64,000 nt of DNA, taken from contig CAYWTB010000017.1 of the NCBI GenBank assembly GCA_964461135.1, positions 6,071 through 70,070 on the forward strand, in the 5' to 3' direction. This DNA is from RQOF01 sp964461135 (GTDB lineage Bacteria > Calditrichota > Calditrichia > RBG-13-44-9). Positions within the stretch are counted from its first letter, which is position 1, and every line of letters begins with the position of its first letter. Below are positions 27,632 through 36,277 of this stretch, piece by piece. The position numbers were made by a program, and so were the translations under genes. The notes under the pieces were generated by a model, which saw nothing but the letters and a program-made list of their open reading frames with translations, made no database searches and was not told where the DNA came from.

Positions 27632-28747
27632 ATGCATATACCTTTTGTTGATCTTAAACAACAATACCTTTCAATTCAGCGGGAAATAAAGCAGGAACTG
27701 GAAAACGTCTGCCAGAATGCCAGCTTCGTACTGGGGCCTTTTGTCAGGACTTTTGAGGAAAATTTTTCAAAATTTATAGGGATTAAACATACCATCGGCC
27801 TGAATTCCGGCACCTCCGCGGTTCAGTTGGCGGTGCAATCTTTCATTTCACCCGGTGATGAAGTAATTACGGTCCCCAATACGTTTATCGCCACTACCGA
27901 AGCCATTACCGCCGCCGGGGGCAAAGTAGTTTTTGTGGATATTGAAGGAGAATCCTTCAATATGGATCCGGCAAAACTGGAATCTGCGATTACACCCAGA
28001 ACGAAAGTCATTGTCCCGGTCCATCTCTTCGGTCAACCGGCCGACATGGATCCGATCCTGGAAATCGCCCACAAACATAAAGTATTTGTGGTTGAAGATG
28101 CTGCCCAGGCCCATGGTGCGGAATACAATGGGAGAAAAGCAGGAAGTCTTGGTACGGCCGCGGCATTTTCGTTTTATCCCGGAAAAAATCTGGGTGCCTA
28201 TGGCGAGGGAGGCGCCATTACAACCAATTCAGATGATATTGCCGGCTTCGTTAAAATGTACCGAGACCATGGCTCCCGGGAAAAATATATACACGAGTTT
28301 GAAGGGCATAATATGCGCATGGAAGGATTTCAGGGTGCGATCCTGTCCGTTAAGCTGAAATATTTGGAAAAATGGAATAATGCCCGTCGCAATCATGCCA
28401 GGCTGTATAATAAATTATTAAGAGATGATCCTTCCGTAATCACGCCCTTAGAAATGAGTTATGCAAAGCATGTGTATCATCTGTATGTAATCCGGGTGCC
28501 AGACCGCGAAAAATTGCAGCAGTACCTGAATGAAAATGGAATTAGTTCCGGATTCCATTATAAATATCCCCTGCATTTACAGAAAGCTTATCAGTACCTG
28601 GGGCATATGCAAGGTGATTTCCCGGTTACGGAAAAGGTGATGAATGAAATTATCTCCTTACCCATGTACCCGGAATTAACTGAAGATCAGATTGAGTATG
28701 TTGTGCATCATGTAAAAAAATTTCATAAAATCAACAATTGCTCCTGA
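27632..28747 (+). CDS. DegT/DnrJ/EryC1/StrS sugar aminotransferase
   Basis: A 371-residue PLP enzyme that aminates a keto-sugar nucleotide. The N-terminal PFVDLKQQY is diagnostic of the nucleotide-sugar branch (WbpE/WlbC, FdtB, DesV-like). GTSAVQLAVQ binds the cofactor phosphate, VEDAAQAHGA has the ring-stacking Asp, and the Schiff-base Lys is in SFYPGKNLGAYGEGGA. With the two following genes it forms an oxidoreductase-aminotransferase-acetyltransferase set for a 3-acetamido sugar. The exact sugar is not determinable. Confidence 0.9.
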   Translation: MHIPFVDLKQQYLSIQREIKQELENVCQNASFVLGPFVRTFEENFSKFIGIKHTIGLNSGTSAVQLAVQSFISPGDEVITVPNTFIATTEAITAAGGKVVFVDIEGESFNMDPAKLESAITPRTKVIVPVHLFGQPADMDPILEIAHKHKVFVVEDAAQAHGAEYNGRKAGSLGTAAAFSFYPGKNLGAYGEGGAITTNSDDIAGFVKMYRDHGSREKYIHEFEGHNMRMEGFQGAILSVKLKYLEKWNNARRNHARLYNKLLRDDPSVITPLEMSYAKHVYHLYVIRVPDREKLQQYLNENGISSGFHYKYPLHLQKAYQYLGHMQGDFPVTEKVMNEIISLPMYPELTEDQIEYVVHHVKKFHKINNCS

Positions 28748-28771
28748 CGATTTAAATTAAGAGGCTTTTAC

Positions 28772-29779
28772 ATGATAAACCTTGGTGTAATTGGGGTAGG
28801 GTATTGGGGACCTAATATTATTCGGAATGCCGTATTAAATAAACGATTTAAGATGAGTTGCTGCGCGGATTCAAAACCGGAAAGGCTAGATTATATTAGC
28901 GCTCTATATCCCACAATTAAAACTTCACCAAATTATAAAGAGATTATCGACGATTCGTCCATTGATGCGGTGGCGATATGTACCCCGGTTTTCACCCATT
29001 TTGAGATTGCTTCGGCCGTTCTGCAGGCGGGAAAGCATATTCTAATTGAAAAACCTATGACAGGAACCTCAGCGGAAGCGCAGCAGTTGCTTGAATTAGC
29101 TGAGAAAAATAAATTAAAGATATTGGTGGATCATACCTTTCTGTTTACCGGAGCAGTACGCAAGATTAAAGAAACTATTAAAAGCGGAGAAATCGGGGAT
29201 ATTTATTACTTCGATTCGGTACGAGTGAACCTGGGACTATTCCAGCATGATGTCAATGTGGTATGGGATCTGGCACCACATGATATAGCTGTCATGGATC
29301 ATCTCATTGACAGGAAGGCGGAAAGTATTGTGGCAACAGGTTCGGATCACCTCGGCAATGGCCTTGAGGATGTTGCCTTTGTTACCGTTTTTTATCCGGA
29401 TAATATCATTGCCCACATTCATGTGAATTGGTTATCACCGGTTAAGATCAGACAGACCCAGATCAGCGGAACCAAAAAAATGATTGTGTGGGATGACAAT
29501 TCCCCCAGTGAAAAGGTTAAAATTTATGATAAAGGAATAGAAGTCATACAGACTGCCGACCAGGTTTATAATACGCTTGTGCAATACCGCACGGGGGATA
29601 TGTACTGTCCGAAAATCCCGCAGAGTGAAGCTCTGGCGGTTGAGATGGATCATTTTGCCGATTGTATTGAGAAGAACATTACACCAATATCTGATGGATA
29701 TTCCGGATGGCGGGTGGTGCAAATACTGGAATCATCCGAGAAATCGATCAAACACAGAGGCAGGGAAATCAGATTATGA
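28772..29779 (+). CDS. Gfo/Idh/MocA family sugar dehydrogenase (WbpB/WlbA-like)
   Basis: A 335-residue NAD(P)-dependent oxidoreductase. The Rossmann motif is GVIGVGYWGPNIIRN, followed by the family EKPM motif (HILIEKPMTG). The substrate-side segment VWDLAPHDIAVMDHL carries the conserved His. GYWGPNIIRN is characteristic of the WlbA/WbpB subgroup, which oxidises C3 of a UDP-GlcNAc-derived uronate, giving the ketone used by the partner aminotransferase. It overlaps the acetyltransferase gene by ATGA. Confidence 0.85.
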   Translation: MINLGVIGVGYWGPNIIRNAVLNKRFKMSCCADSKPERLDYISALYPTIKTSPNYKEIIDDSSIDAVAICTPVFTHFEIASAVLQAGKHILIEKPMTGTSAEAQQLLELAEKNKLKILVDHTFLFTGAVRKIKETIKSGEIGDIYYFDSVRVNLGLFQHDVNVVWDLAPHDIAVMDHLIDRKAESIVATGSDHLGNGLEDVAFVTVFYPDNIIAHIHVNWLSPVKIRQTQISGTKKMIVWDDNSPSEKVKIYDKGIEVIQTADQVYNTLVQYRTGDMYCPKIPQSEALAVEMDHFADCIEKNITPISDGYSGWRVVQILESSEKSIKHRGREIRL

Positions 29780-30243
29780 AATTTATCAGCATCAGCGATG
29801 ACGTTGAACTCGGTCAGGGTGTTAAAATTTATAATTTTGTGAACCTGTATGGATGTAAAATAGGGGACAATACCAAGATCGGAACTTTTGTGGAAATACA
29901 GAAGGGGGCCACCGTGGGTAAAAATTGCAAAATATCCAGCCATACCTTCATCTGTGAGGGGGTTCATATTGAAGATAACTGCTTTATCGGGCACAATGTG
30001 ACTTTTATAAATGATAAATACCCCCGCTCCACCAATGAAGATGGCCGCATGCAAACGGAGGAGGATTGGCAGTGTGTGCCAACCTTTGTGCGACGGGGAG
30101 CCAGCATCGGCAGTAGTGCCACCATACTCTGTGGTGTAACCATCGGGGAGAATGCCATTGTGGGTGCGGGAGCAGTCGTAACCAAAGATGTTCCCCCTAA
30201 TATCACCGTGACAGGAGTACCCGCCAGGACTATTAAAGGCTAG
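29776..30243 (+). CDS. Hexapeptide-repeat N-acetyltransferase (WbpD/WlbB-like)
   Basis: A 155-residue left-handed beta-helix acyltransferase with repeated hexapeptides (IGDNTKIGTFVEI, VGKNCKISSHTFICEGVHIED, IGSSATILCGVTIGENAIVGAGAVVTKDV). SSHTFICEGVHIEDNCFIGH closely resembles WbpD/WlbB, which acetylate the 3-amino group of a UDP-2,3-diamino uronic acid. The ATG at 29776 overlaps the previous stop and gives the family N terminus, so upstream in-frame starts are rejected. It completes the amino-sugar module. Confidence 0.85.
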   Translation: MKFISISDDVELGQGVKIYNFVNLYGCKIGDNTKIGTFVEIQKGATVGKNCKISSHTFICEGVHIEDNCFIGHNVTFINDKYPRSTNEDGRMQTEEDWQCVPTFVRRGASIGSSATILCGVTIGENAIVGAGAVVTKDVPPNITVTGVPARTIKG

Positions 30244-30313
30244 CTTTCGGTTATGTATTTAATTCACCTGCCCGTCACTTCGGTCAATTCAGTTTCGATG
30301 GCAGTTTCACATT

Positions 30314-30344
30314 AAAGGGGAGATCCAAATTATCCCCTTTTTTT
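30314..30344 (+). terminator. Rho-independent terminator after the amino-sugar module
   Basis: Stem AAAGGGGA (30314-30321) with TCCCCTTT (30333-30340), an 11-base loop and a T tail to 30344. It starts about 70 bases after the acetyltransferase stop. Confidence 0.75.
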
Positions 30345-30516
30345 CATGAATGAACAATTAACACATATCTGATGGTCTTTATTTCGAGTAATACAATTTT
30401 CGGATAGTGGTCCAACCATATCACGGAAAATAAGGACATTCTTCTTGTTTGATTCATAATCCCTCTTTAAATTTAACTTTCGTAAATATAAGATTTGACT
30501 GAATTTCACCGTATCA

Positions 30517-33051
30517 ATGAATTTTTTTATTATTTTTCTTTCAGCATTCATTTTATCTCTGGTCGCCGTATATGCAATAAAACGGATCGCCCTGAGGTTA
30601 AAAATTGGTTCTTTACCTTCGCCTCGCAAACTTCACCGGGGATTCAAACCTCTGCTGGGAGGGGTTGGTTTCGCTATTGCCATATTATTGTCAATTTTGA
30701 TTGGACAATTGATTGGCCTCCTTCCCCGGGAAGTCTGGATTCAGTATAAATATTTCTGGACGGGTTTTTTTATTGTGTTGCTTACCGGGATTGTGGATGA
30801 TGTCGGTGGTATTTCCTCCAGAATAAAGTTTTTAGGGGAAGCCACCGGGGCCATCCTGTTAATATTAGGTGGCTGCAAGATTCAATCCTTCAGCGGTTCC
30901 ATCGGTGAGGTTTTAAATCTGGGAATATTTTCCATACCATTCACCTTCCTCTGGATTATTTTTATTATTAACGCTATCAACTTATTGGATGGTCTGGACG
31001 GCCTGGCTGCAGGTGTTGGTTTCCTTATTACCACCGGTATGATTATCATCGGAATAATGATAAATGGCATTTTTTTGGTGGTCCTGGGATTGGGGCTTGC
31101 AGGAGCTTTACTGGGTTTCCTGAAATATAATTATCATCCTGCCTCTATTTTCATGGGAGAGGCGGGAAGTCTGCAGCTGGGTTACCTGCTGGCTTTCTTT
31201 TCCATTGAGAATCTCAAGGTAGCCGGAAGTCACCAAATCTATTTTATGGTGGCACTGGTTCTTTTCTGTGTACCCATGACGGACACACTGGTGTCTTTTC
31301 TCAGAAGACTGGGACAGGGCCATAGTCCCTTTCTCGCAGATAAGGAGCATATACATCACCGCCTGCTGAAATTAGGTCTCTCCCATCTTCAGACCGTCTG
31401 GTTAATGTATTTTCTGACCTTTTTTTATGTTACTGCCGGTGTTTTAATTTTTTATTTTAAGGGATTCCTGGGATTAATTTTGTTCGGAATTGCCTTCTTT
31501 CTGGCAGTTTTCTGGATTTACAGATTGGGTTATGTGGAGACCAGGTTTTCCTGGCAGAAATTTGCACATCAGTTCCAGCAAATGGTAATCGTTAAAGCCC
31601 GAGCTCCACTTCACTTTAACCGAATCTGGCATCGTCTCATCCTGATTATCAGTGACGTTCTCACCGTAAACTTTGCCTTATACTCCATGCACTGGTTTAA
31701 ATTTGAATCAGGTGTTTTTGCCCAGTCCACCTATCGCCCCATTTCTGACTATTTCTTCAGCCCTGTTTTTCTTTTCCTTTTGCTGGCCTGGATATTTCTG
31801 TTTTTTGTTAATAATCTGTATCAACTGGACTGGGATATCTCCCGTTTCGAAAAAACCTGGCGGGTATCTAAGGTAATTACCTTCGGAATCATACTTCTGG
31901 GTTTATTAACTATTGATTTCCGACGGCTCATCAGTGAATCCCAACTTATATCGCTTCTGGGTTACTGGATAATGATGATAATTTTTGTAAATACCGGTCG
32001 TTTGATAATAATTGGGATTGAAAAGAGGCTTCGTATTTTCGAATATTCTCCCCGCAAAACTCTGATCATTGGTCTAACGGATCTAGCAAAAAAAGTTTAC
32101 AGGGATATTCAATATAATCCTCATCTAATCTTTGATGTAATTGGATTCGTAGCTAAAAAATCGAAGGAAAATACATACCTGGGATTGCCGGTCCTGGGCA
32201 GTTATAGGGATTTGCCGGAAATAATTCACCGCTATAAAATTCAGGAGGTAATTATTGCCTTGCCGGAGAGTTCCAGTCAGGATTTTATCAATATCCTGGG
32301 TTTGTGTGAGCCGCAAGGAGTAAAAATTAAAACCTTGCCGGGGCGGCAGGAATTTTTATCTTCACAACGGCTAAATCTGGTTAGCCACAGTTTTATCCAA
32401 CTTTTCACGGAAAGTATGGTGCTGTGGCAATGGGTTATTAAAAGACTGGTTGACCTGCTGCTTTCCCTGATTTTTGTGATTCTGCTTTCTCCGTTCCTCC
32501 TGGCGGTGAGTATAATTCTGGTTTATTATTTCAGGAAATCTGTACTGGTAAAGGTACCGGTGATGGGAGAGAATGGTATTCCCTTTAACATGTATGTTTT
32601 TCGTCTTACCGGGAAAAATTATGATTATCAGGATAATGCTATTTATCTGGGCACTGATCCCCCGGCTGCGGACGCTGCAGGATTTATCTTGTTTTTATTC
32701 AGGTACAGATTTTATAAATTACCTCAACTGCTGAATGTTTTTCTCGGTGATATGAGTATTGTAGGACCGCGGCCCGAACCGATCGAATGGTATCAGGAAT
32801 TCAGCCCTCTGGTTAAATTTCTACACCGCAGGATTATGGTCAGACCCGGTCTCACCGGTCTGGCCCAGGTAAAGTATCATTATGAACTTTCCCAGAAAAA
32901 ATTACAGGAATGGGCGAGATTTGACATGTATTACACTGAAAATTTATCTCTGCGGATGGACATGGGGATACTTATACGAACTATTCTGATGATTTTTGTC
33001 AAACCTTATCAGAATTCAAAAAAAGAAAAGGTGCGGATCCCGGGGCTTTAA
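30517..33051 (+). CDS. Fusion of WecA/MraY-type phosphoglycosyltransferase with a WbaP-like module lacking its catalytic dyad
   Basis: An 844-residue membrane protein. Residues 1 to about 325 are a polytopic PNPT enzyme, which moves a sugar-1-phosphate to undecaprenyl phosphate: it has GIVDDVGG, NAINLLDGLDGLAAG and the HIHHRL loop. The usual GD(x)GS Asp is Glu215 (GEAGS). Residues about 370 to the end are a whole WbaP-like protein: N-terminal helices, a CoA-binding-like Rossmann domain (TLIIGLTDLAKKVYRD), then the monotopic PGT fold with GDMSIVGPRPE and RPGLTGLAQV. Where active enzymes have SLDELPQL, this has RFYKLPQL, so the Asp-Glu dyad is Tyr733-Lys734. The second module is therefore predicted inactive as a PGT. 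Confidence 0.88.
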   Translation: MNFFIIFLSAFILSLVAVYAIKRIALRLKIGSLPSPRKLHRGFKPLLGGVGFAIAILLSILIGQLIGLLPREVWIQYKYFWTGFFIVLLTGIVDDVGGISSRIKFLGEATGAILLILGGCKIQSFSGSIGEVLNLGIFSIPFTFLWIIFIINAINLLDGLDGLAAGVGFLITTGMIIIGIMINGIFLVVLGLGLAGALLGFLKYNYHPASIFMGEAGSLQLGYLLAFFSIENLKVAGSHQIYFMVALVLFCVPMTDTLVSFLRRLGQGHSPFLADKEHIHHRLLKLGLSHLQTVWLMYFLTFFYVTAGVLIFYFKGFLGLILFGIAFFLAVFWIYRLGYVETRFSWQKFAHQFQQMVIVKARAPLHFNRIWHRLILIISDVLTVNFALYSMHWFKFESGVFAQSTYRPISDYFFSPVFLFLLLAWIFLFFVNNLYQLDWDISRFEKTWRVSKVITFGIILLGLLTIDFRRLISESQLISLLGYWIMMIIFVNTGRLIIIGIEKRLRIFEYSPRKTLIIGLTDLAKKVYRDIQYNPHLIFDVIGFVAKKSKENTYLGLPVLGSYRDLPEIIHRYKIQEVIIALPESSSQDFINILGLCEPQGVKIKTLPGRQEFLSSQRLNLVSHSFIQLFTESMVLWQWVIKRLVDLLLSLIFVILLSPFLLAVSIILVYYFRKSVLVKVPVMGENGIPFNMYVFRLTGKNYDYQDNAIYLGTDPPAADAAGFILFLFRYRFYKLPQLLNVFLGDMSIVGPRPEPIEWYQEFSPLVKFLHRRIMVRPGLTGLAQVKYHYELSQKKLQEWARFDMYYTENLSLRMDMGILIRTILMIFVKPYQNSKKEKVRIPGL

Positions 33052-33087
33052 TTCTTCTTAATGGCCATTTTAAAGGGTCAAAAGTAT

Positions 33088-35196
33088 ATGCCAAGAAAGA
33101 ATCCATCTAAAAAAATTGAAATATCTGTTATCATTGTAAATTACAATGTGAAAGACTATCTGGCACATGCACTTTCCTCGATTGAACGGGCTTTGAAAAA
33201 TATTTCCTATGAAATAATTGTTGTGGATAATAATTCAATTGATGGCTCAGTCTCATACCTGAAGACGCACTTTCCCGGCGTAAAATTGATTGCAAATCAG
33301 GAGAACGTAGGATTTGGCCGGGCCAATAACCAGGCAATCAAGAAGATCAGCGGTAAATATGTTGTACTGATTAATCCGGATACTTTGGTACAGGAGGATA
33401 CCTTTAACCGCCTGCTGGATTTTTTTAATAATACGCCGGACGCCGCTGCGGCAACATGCAAAATCATAAATCCTGATGGCAGTTTTTCCATCGACTGCAG
33501 GCATAGTATACCTTCACCCTCAATCGCTTTATGGAAGGTGACAGGACTAAGCACGTTGTTTCCCCGTAGCCGTATCTTCGGACAGTATAATCTTACATTT
33601 CTGGACGAAAATGAAATCTACCAGGTTCCGGCAATCTCGGGCTCCTTCATGATGATAAAAAAAGAGGTTCTGGATCATGTAGGACTTTTCGATGAACGTT
33701 TTTTTATGTATTGTGAGGATATTGATCTCTGTCACCGGATTAACTGCAGCGGCTACAAAATTTATTACGTCCCAACTACCAGCATTATTCACTATAAAGG
33801 GGAAAGTACCAAGAAGAACCGTCTGGATTATGTGCTCACATTCAATAAATCGCTTTACCTCTTTTTTCAGAAATATTATGCCCCAACCTCCGTATTTCTG
33901 TTCCGTTGGTTAGTTACTGCGGGAATATTCATGAGGGCAATTTTTATTTATATAAAGAATTTTTTTAACAACCAGTTTCCCCTTCTTCTGGATACATTAC
34001 TTTTGAACATCATTATTTTCCTGTCCTTCGTGATCAGATTGGAAACGAGCCGCGGATTCCGCTGGAAAGAGTATACTGATCAATTTTGGGTAATTAATGT
34101 CATCGGTACGGGTCTTTTCCTGGGGCTGGCTTTCTATCTGGATATCTATCCCAACAGGCGTTTTTCTATTCAAAGTATTGTTAAAGCCAACATTTTGACT
34201 TTCCTGTTGCTGGCCGCCCTCACGTTTTTCTTTAAACAGTTTGCTTTTTCACGGATGGTGGTTTTACTGACTTTTATATTCAGTCCCATGGTCATGATTG
34301 GCTGGCGTTTTGTTCTGCGAAAATACTACCGAGGAGACCGATCCGCACTTGGGAAAGACCTTTTTGCTAAGCCGACCCTGGTGGTCGGAAGCGGGGAAGG
34401 GGCGGAATTGTTGTTTAAAAAGTTAATAAGTTATAAAAGTATTGACTACGATTTAAAAGGGTGGGTGTCTGTTGATGATACGGTGAATGATCAGGAACTT
34501 TCTCTAACTAAAAATCTTGGCACGGTTAAAAATCTCTCCCAGATTATAAAAATGTACAAAATTCGTCAGGTTATTTTTTCTGCCCATTCACTCAGTTACG
34601 AAGAAATCCTGAAAATTATGTCTGGAGTAAGGAATACGCTGGTTGAATTCAAGATGGTTCCATCCAATTTTGAAGTGGTTATCGGTAAATCGCATATTGA
34701 AAAACTGGATGCTTATCCTCTATTGGATATTGAATATTCATTGGGACGAAAATTTAATCAATTTTTAAAAAGAGTAGTGGATATTTCTTTTTCTCTGCCA
34801 TTAATCATTATTCTCTCCCCTTTGATATTCCCGGAACTGTTGTTATTTAAAAAGAATTATAAAAAACGGACATTCCAGGGTGCAGGAAGTAAAACTGTCC
34901 GGATATATTGCCCGGTATCTGAACAGGGATTCAGTCCGGTACGAAGCTGGTCTCTGTTTCTGCAGGTACTTGTGGGAAATCTTTCGCTGGTTGGAGCACC
35001 ACTCAGGGAGAGTTACCAGGAAATGCTTAACGGCAAATACTTTTTTAAACCCGGCCTCACCGGTCTGGTACAAATTAACCGGGAAAAAATCAATTCACCG
35101 GAGGATGAAGAAAAATACCATCTTTATTATATGAAGAATCAGTCTACTTTACTGGATTTTGAAATTATGCTGAAATCATTCCGGAAGGTAAAATAA
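33088..35196 (+). CDS. Fusion of WbbL-like GT2 glycosyltransferase with a degenerate WbaP-like module
   Basis: A 702-residue protein. Residues about 10-250 are a GT2 of the rhamnosyltransferase (WbbL) type: DNNSIDGS, ENVGFGRANNQAI, NPDTLV and FDERFFMYCEDIDLCHR. Four or five membrane helices, a Rossmann-like domain (TLVVGSGEGAELLFKKL) and a monotopic PGT-like end (KRVVDISFSL, GNLSLVGAPLRE, KPGLTGLVQI) follow. The catalytic SLDELPQ has no counterpart; right-anchored alignment puts Arg619-Ser620 at the dyad, and GPRP has become GAPL. The GT2 half looks active. The ATG at 33088 follows AAAGGG; an ATG 27 bases upstream lacks a binding site. Confidence 0.85.
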   Translation: MPRKNPSKKIEISVIIVNYNVKDYLAHALSSIERALKNISYEIIVVDNNSIDGSVSYLKTHFPGVKLIANQENVGFGRANNQAIKKISGKYVVLINPDTLVQEDTFNRLLDFFNNTPDAAAATCKIINPDGSFSIDCRHSIPSPSIALWKVTGLSTLFPRSRIFGQYNLTFLDENEIYQVPAISGSFMMIKKEVLDHVGLFDERFFMYCEDIDLCHRINCSGYKIYYVPTTSIIHYKGESTKKNRLDYVLTFNKSLYLFFQKYYAPTSVFLFRWLVTAGIFMRAIFIYIKNFFNNQFPLLLDTLLLNIIIFLSFVIRLETSRGFRWKEYTDQFWVINVIGTGLFLGLAFYLDIYPNRRFSIQSIVKANILTFLLLAALTFFFKQFAFSRMVVLLTFIFSPMVMIGWRFVLRKYYRGDRSALGKDLFAKPTLVVGSGEGAELLFKKLISYKSIDYDLKGWVSVDDTVNDQELSLTKNLGTVKNLSQIIKMYKIRQVIFSAHSLSYEEILKIMSGVRNTLVEFKMVPSNFEVVIGKSHIEKLDAYPLLDIEYSLGRKFNQFLKRVVDISFSLPLIIILSPLIFPELLLFKKNYKKRTFQGAGSKTVRIYCPVSEQGFSPVRSWSLFLQVLVGNLSLVGAPLRESYQEMLNGKYFFKPGLTGLVQINREKINSPEDEEKYHLYYMKNQSTLLDFEIMLKSFRKVK

Positions 35197-35222
35197 AATT
35201 ACTATTTTCAAGGCCTCTCTTC

Positions 35223-36266
35223 TTAATTAATTTCCGCTATTTTTTTGTCCAGAACCGGTAGTATCATTTCCCAGGTGATATTTTGAAGACAATTGCCATA
35301 TGGGCATTTATCCATATTGCATGTGTTACAGGGATTTACCGGGGCCTTAATTACGGAATCCAACCGGTTATAAGGACCCCATCTTTCCGGTGAACAGGGC
35401 ACAGCCGGACAATAGAAGGCCAAGAGAGGAATCTCAAAAGCACGGGCGATATGGAGAGGACCGGTACTGTTTGAGATAAAGAAACGTGATCCGGCAATAA
35501 CCGACATATATTGTTCTAAATTCCATTTTCCTACAACTTTAATGACTTTTTCATTGCTGTATCCAGGAGAAATACTATCAACCAGGTTTTTTTCTGAACT
35601 GTCTCCCGCCAGGATAATGTCCATATCAGTCTTTTCTATGAGATGAGCTAAAATCCGGGCGAACATTTCCGAAGGAAGATTTGGAGCGGAACCACCGCTG
35701 CCGGGATGAATGATGATGTATCTTGAACCAATGTGAAATTTCTGAAGTTCAGTTTGTTGAATATGCCACATGCATTCATCATTGGTAAACTGAAAATTGA
35801 TTTCGTCTGGTAGCGGGATATCCCGGACATAGTTTTTGAGAAGTGACAAATTGTACTCCAGTTCATGACGCAAGCCATATTTACGATGCTCATAAACTGG
35901 ATGATTCAGCAGAAACGAGTACCAGCGGTATCCGCTTCCTACCCGGTGAGGAATATAGGCCAGAAAAATTGACAGAGCAAGATAGGACACGGGATGAAAT
36001 AAAATGGCCAGATCAATATGCTTTCGTTTCAGTTCTTCAGCAAGCTTTAAATGACCCCTTAAACCATGATGTTTTCCATATGGATCATACGATATGATCT
36101 CATCAATGTACGGATGATGTTTCAGCAGGGGGGAGGTATACTCCCGGGTCAGAAAAAATATACCGGCATGAGGATAGTTTTTATGCAGAAGAGAAATGGC
36201 TGGTGTGGTTAAAATCACATCTCCAATCCGGTCTGTTCGAATAAGCAATATATTTTTATAATCCAT
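35223..36266 (-). CDS. GT9 heptosyltransferase-family glycosyltransferase
   Basis: A 347-residue GT-B enzyme of the ADP-heptose:LPS heptosyltransferase family. The N terminus has IRTDRIGDVILTTPAI. The C-terminal domain has IIHPGSGGSAPNLP and SNSTGPLHIARAFEIPLLAFYCP, the standard nucleotide-sugar site. The C terminus has four or more cysteines in NPCNTCNMDKCPYGNC, a cluster seen in some family members. It is the last gene of a three-gene reverse-strand operon and converges on the GT2 fusion. It suggests an LPS inner core with heptose or a related sugar. Confidence 0.9.
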   Translation of the reverse strand: MDYKNILLIRTDRIGDVILTTPAISLLHKNYPHAGIFFLTREYTSPLLKHHPYIDEIISYDPYGKHHGLRGHLKLAEELKRKHIDLAILFHPVSYLALSIFLAYIPHRVGSGYRWYSFLLNHPVYEHRKYGLRHELEYNLSLLKNYVRDIPLPDEINFQFTNDECMWHIQQTELQKFHIGSRYIIIHPGSGGSAPNLPSEMFARILAHLIEKTDMDIILAGDSSEKNLVDSISPGYSNEKVIKVVGKWNLEQYMSVIAGSRFFISNSTGPLHIARAFEIPLLAFYCPAVPCSPERWGPYNRLDSVIKAPVNPCNTCNMDKCPYGNCLQNITWEMILPVLDKKIAEIN

Positions 36267-36277
36267 TCCCTATCTGC

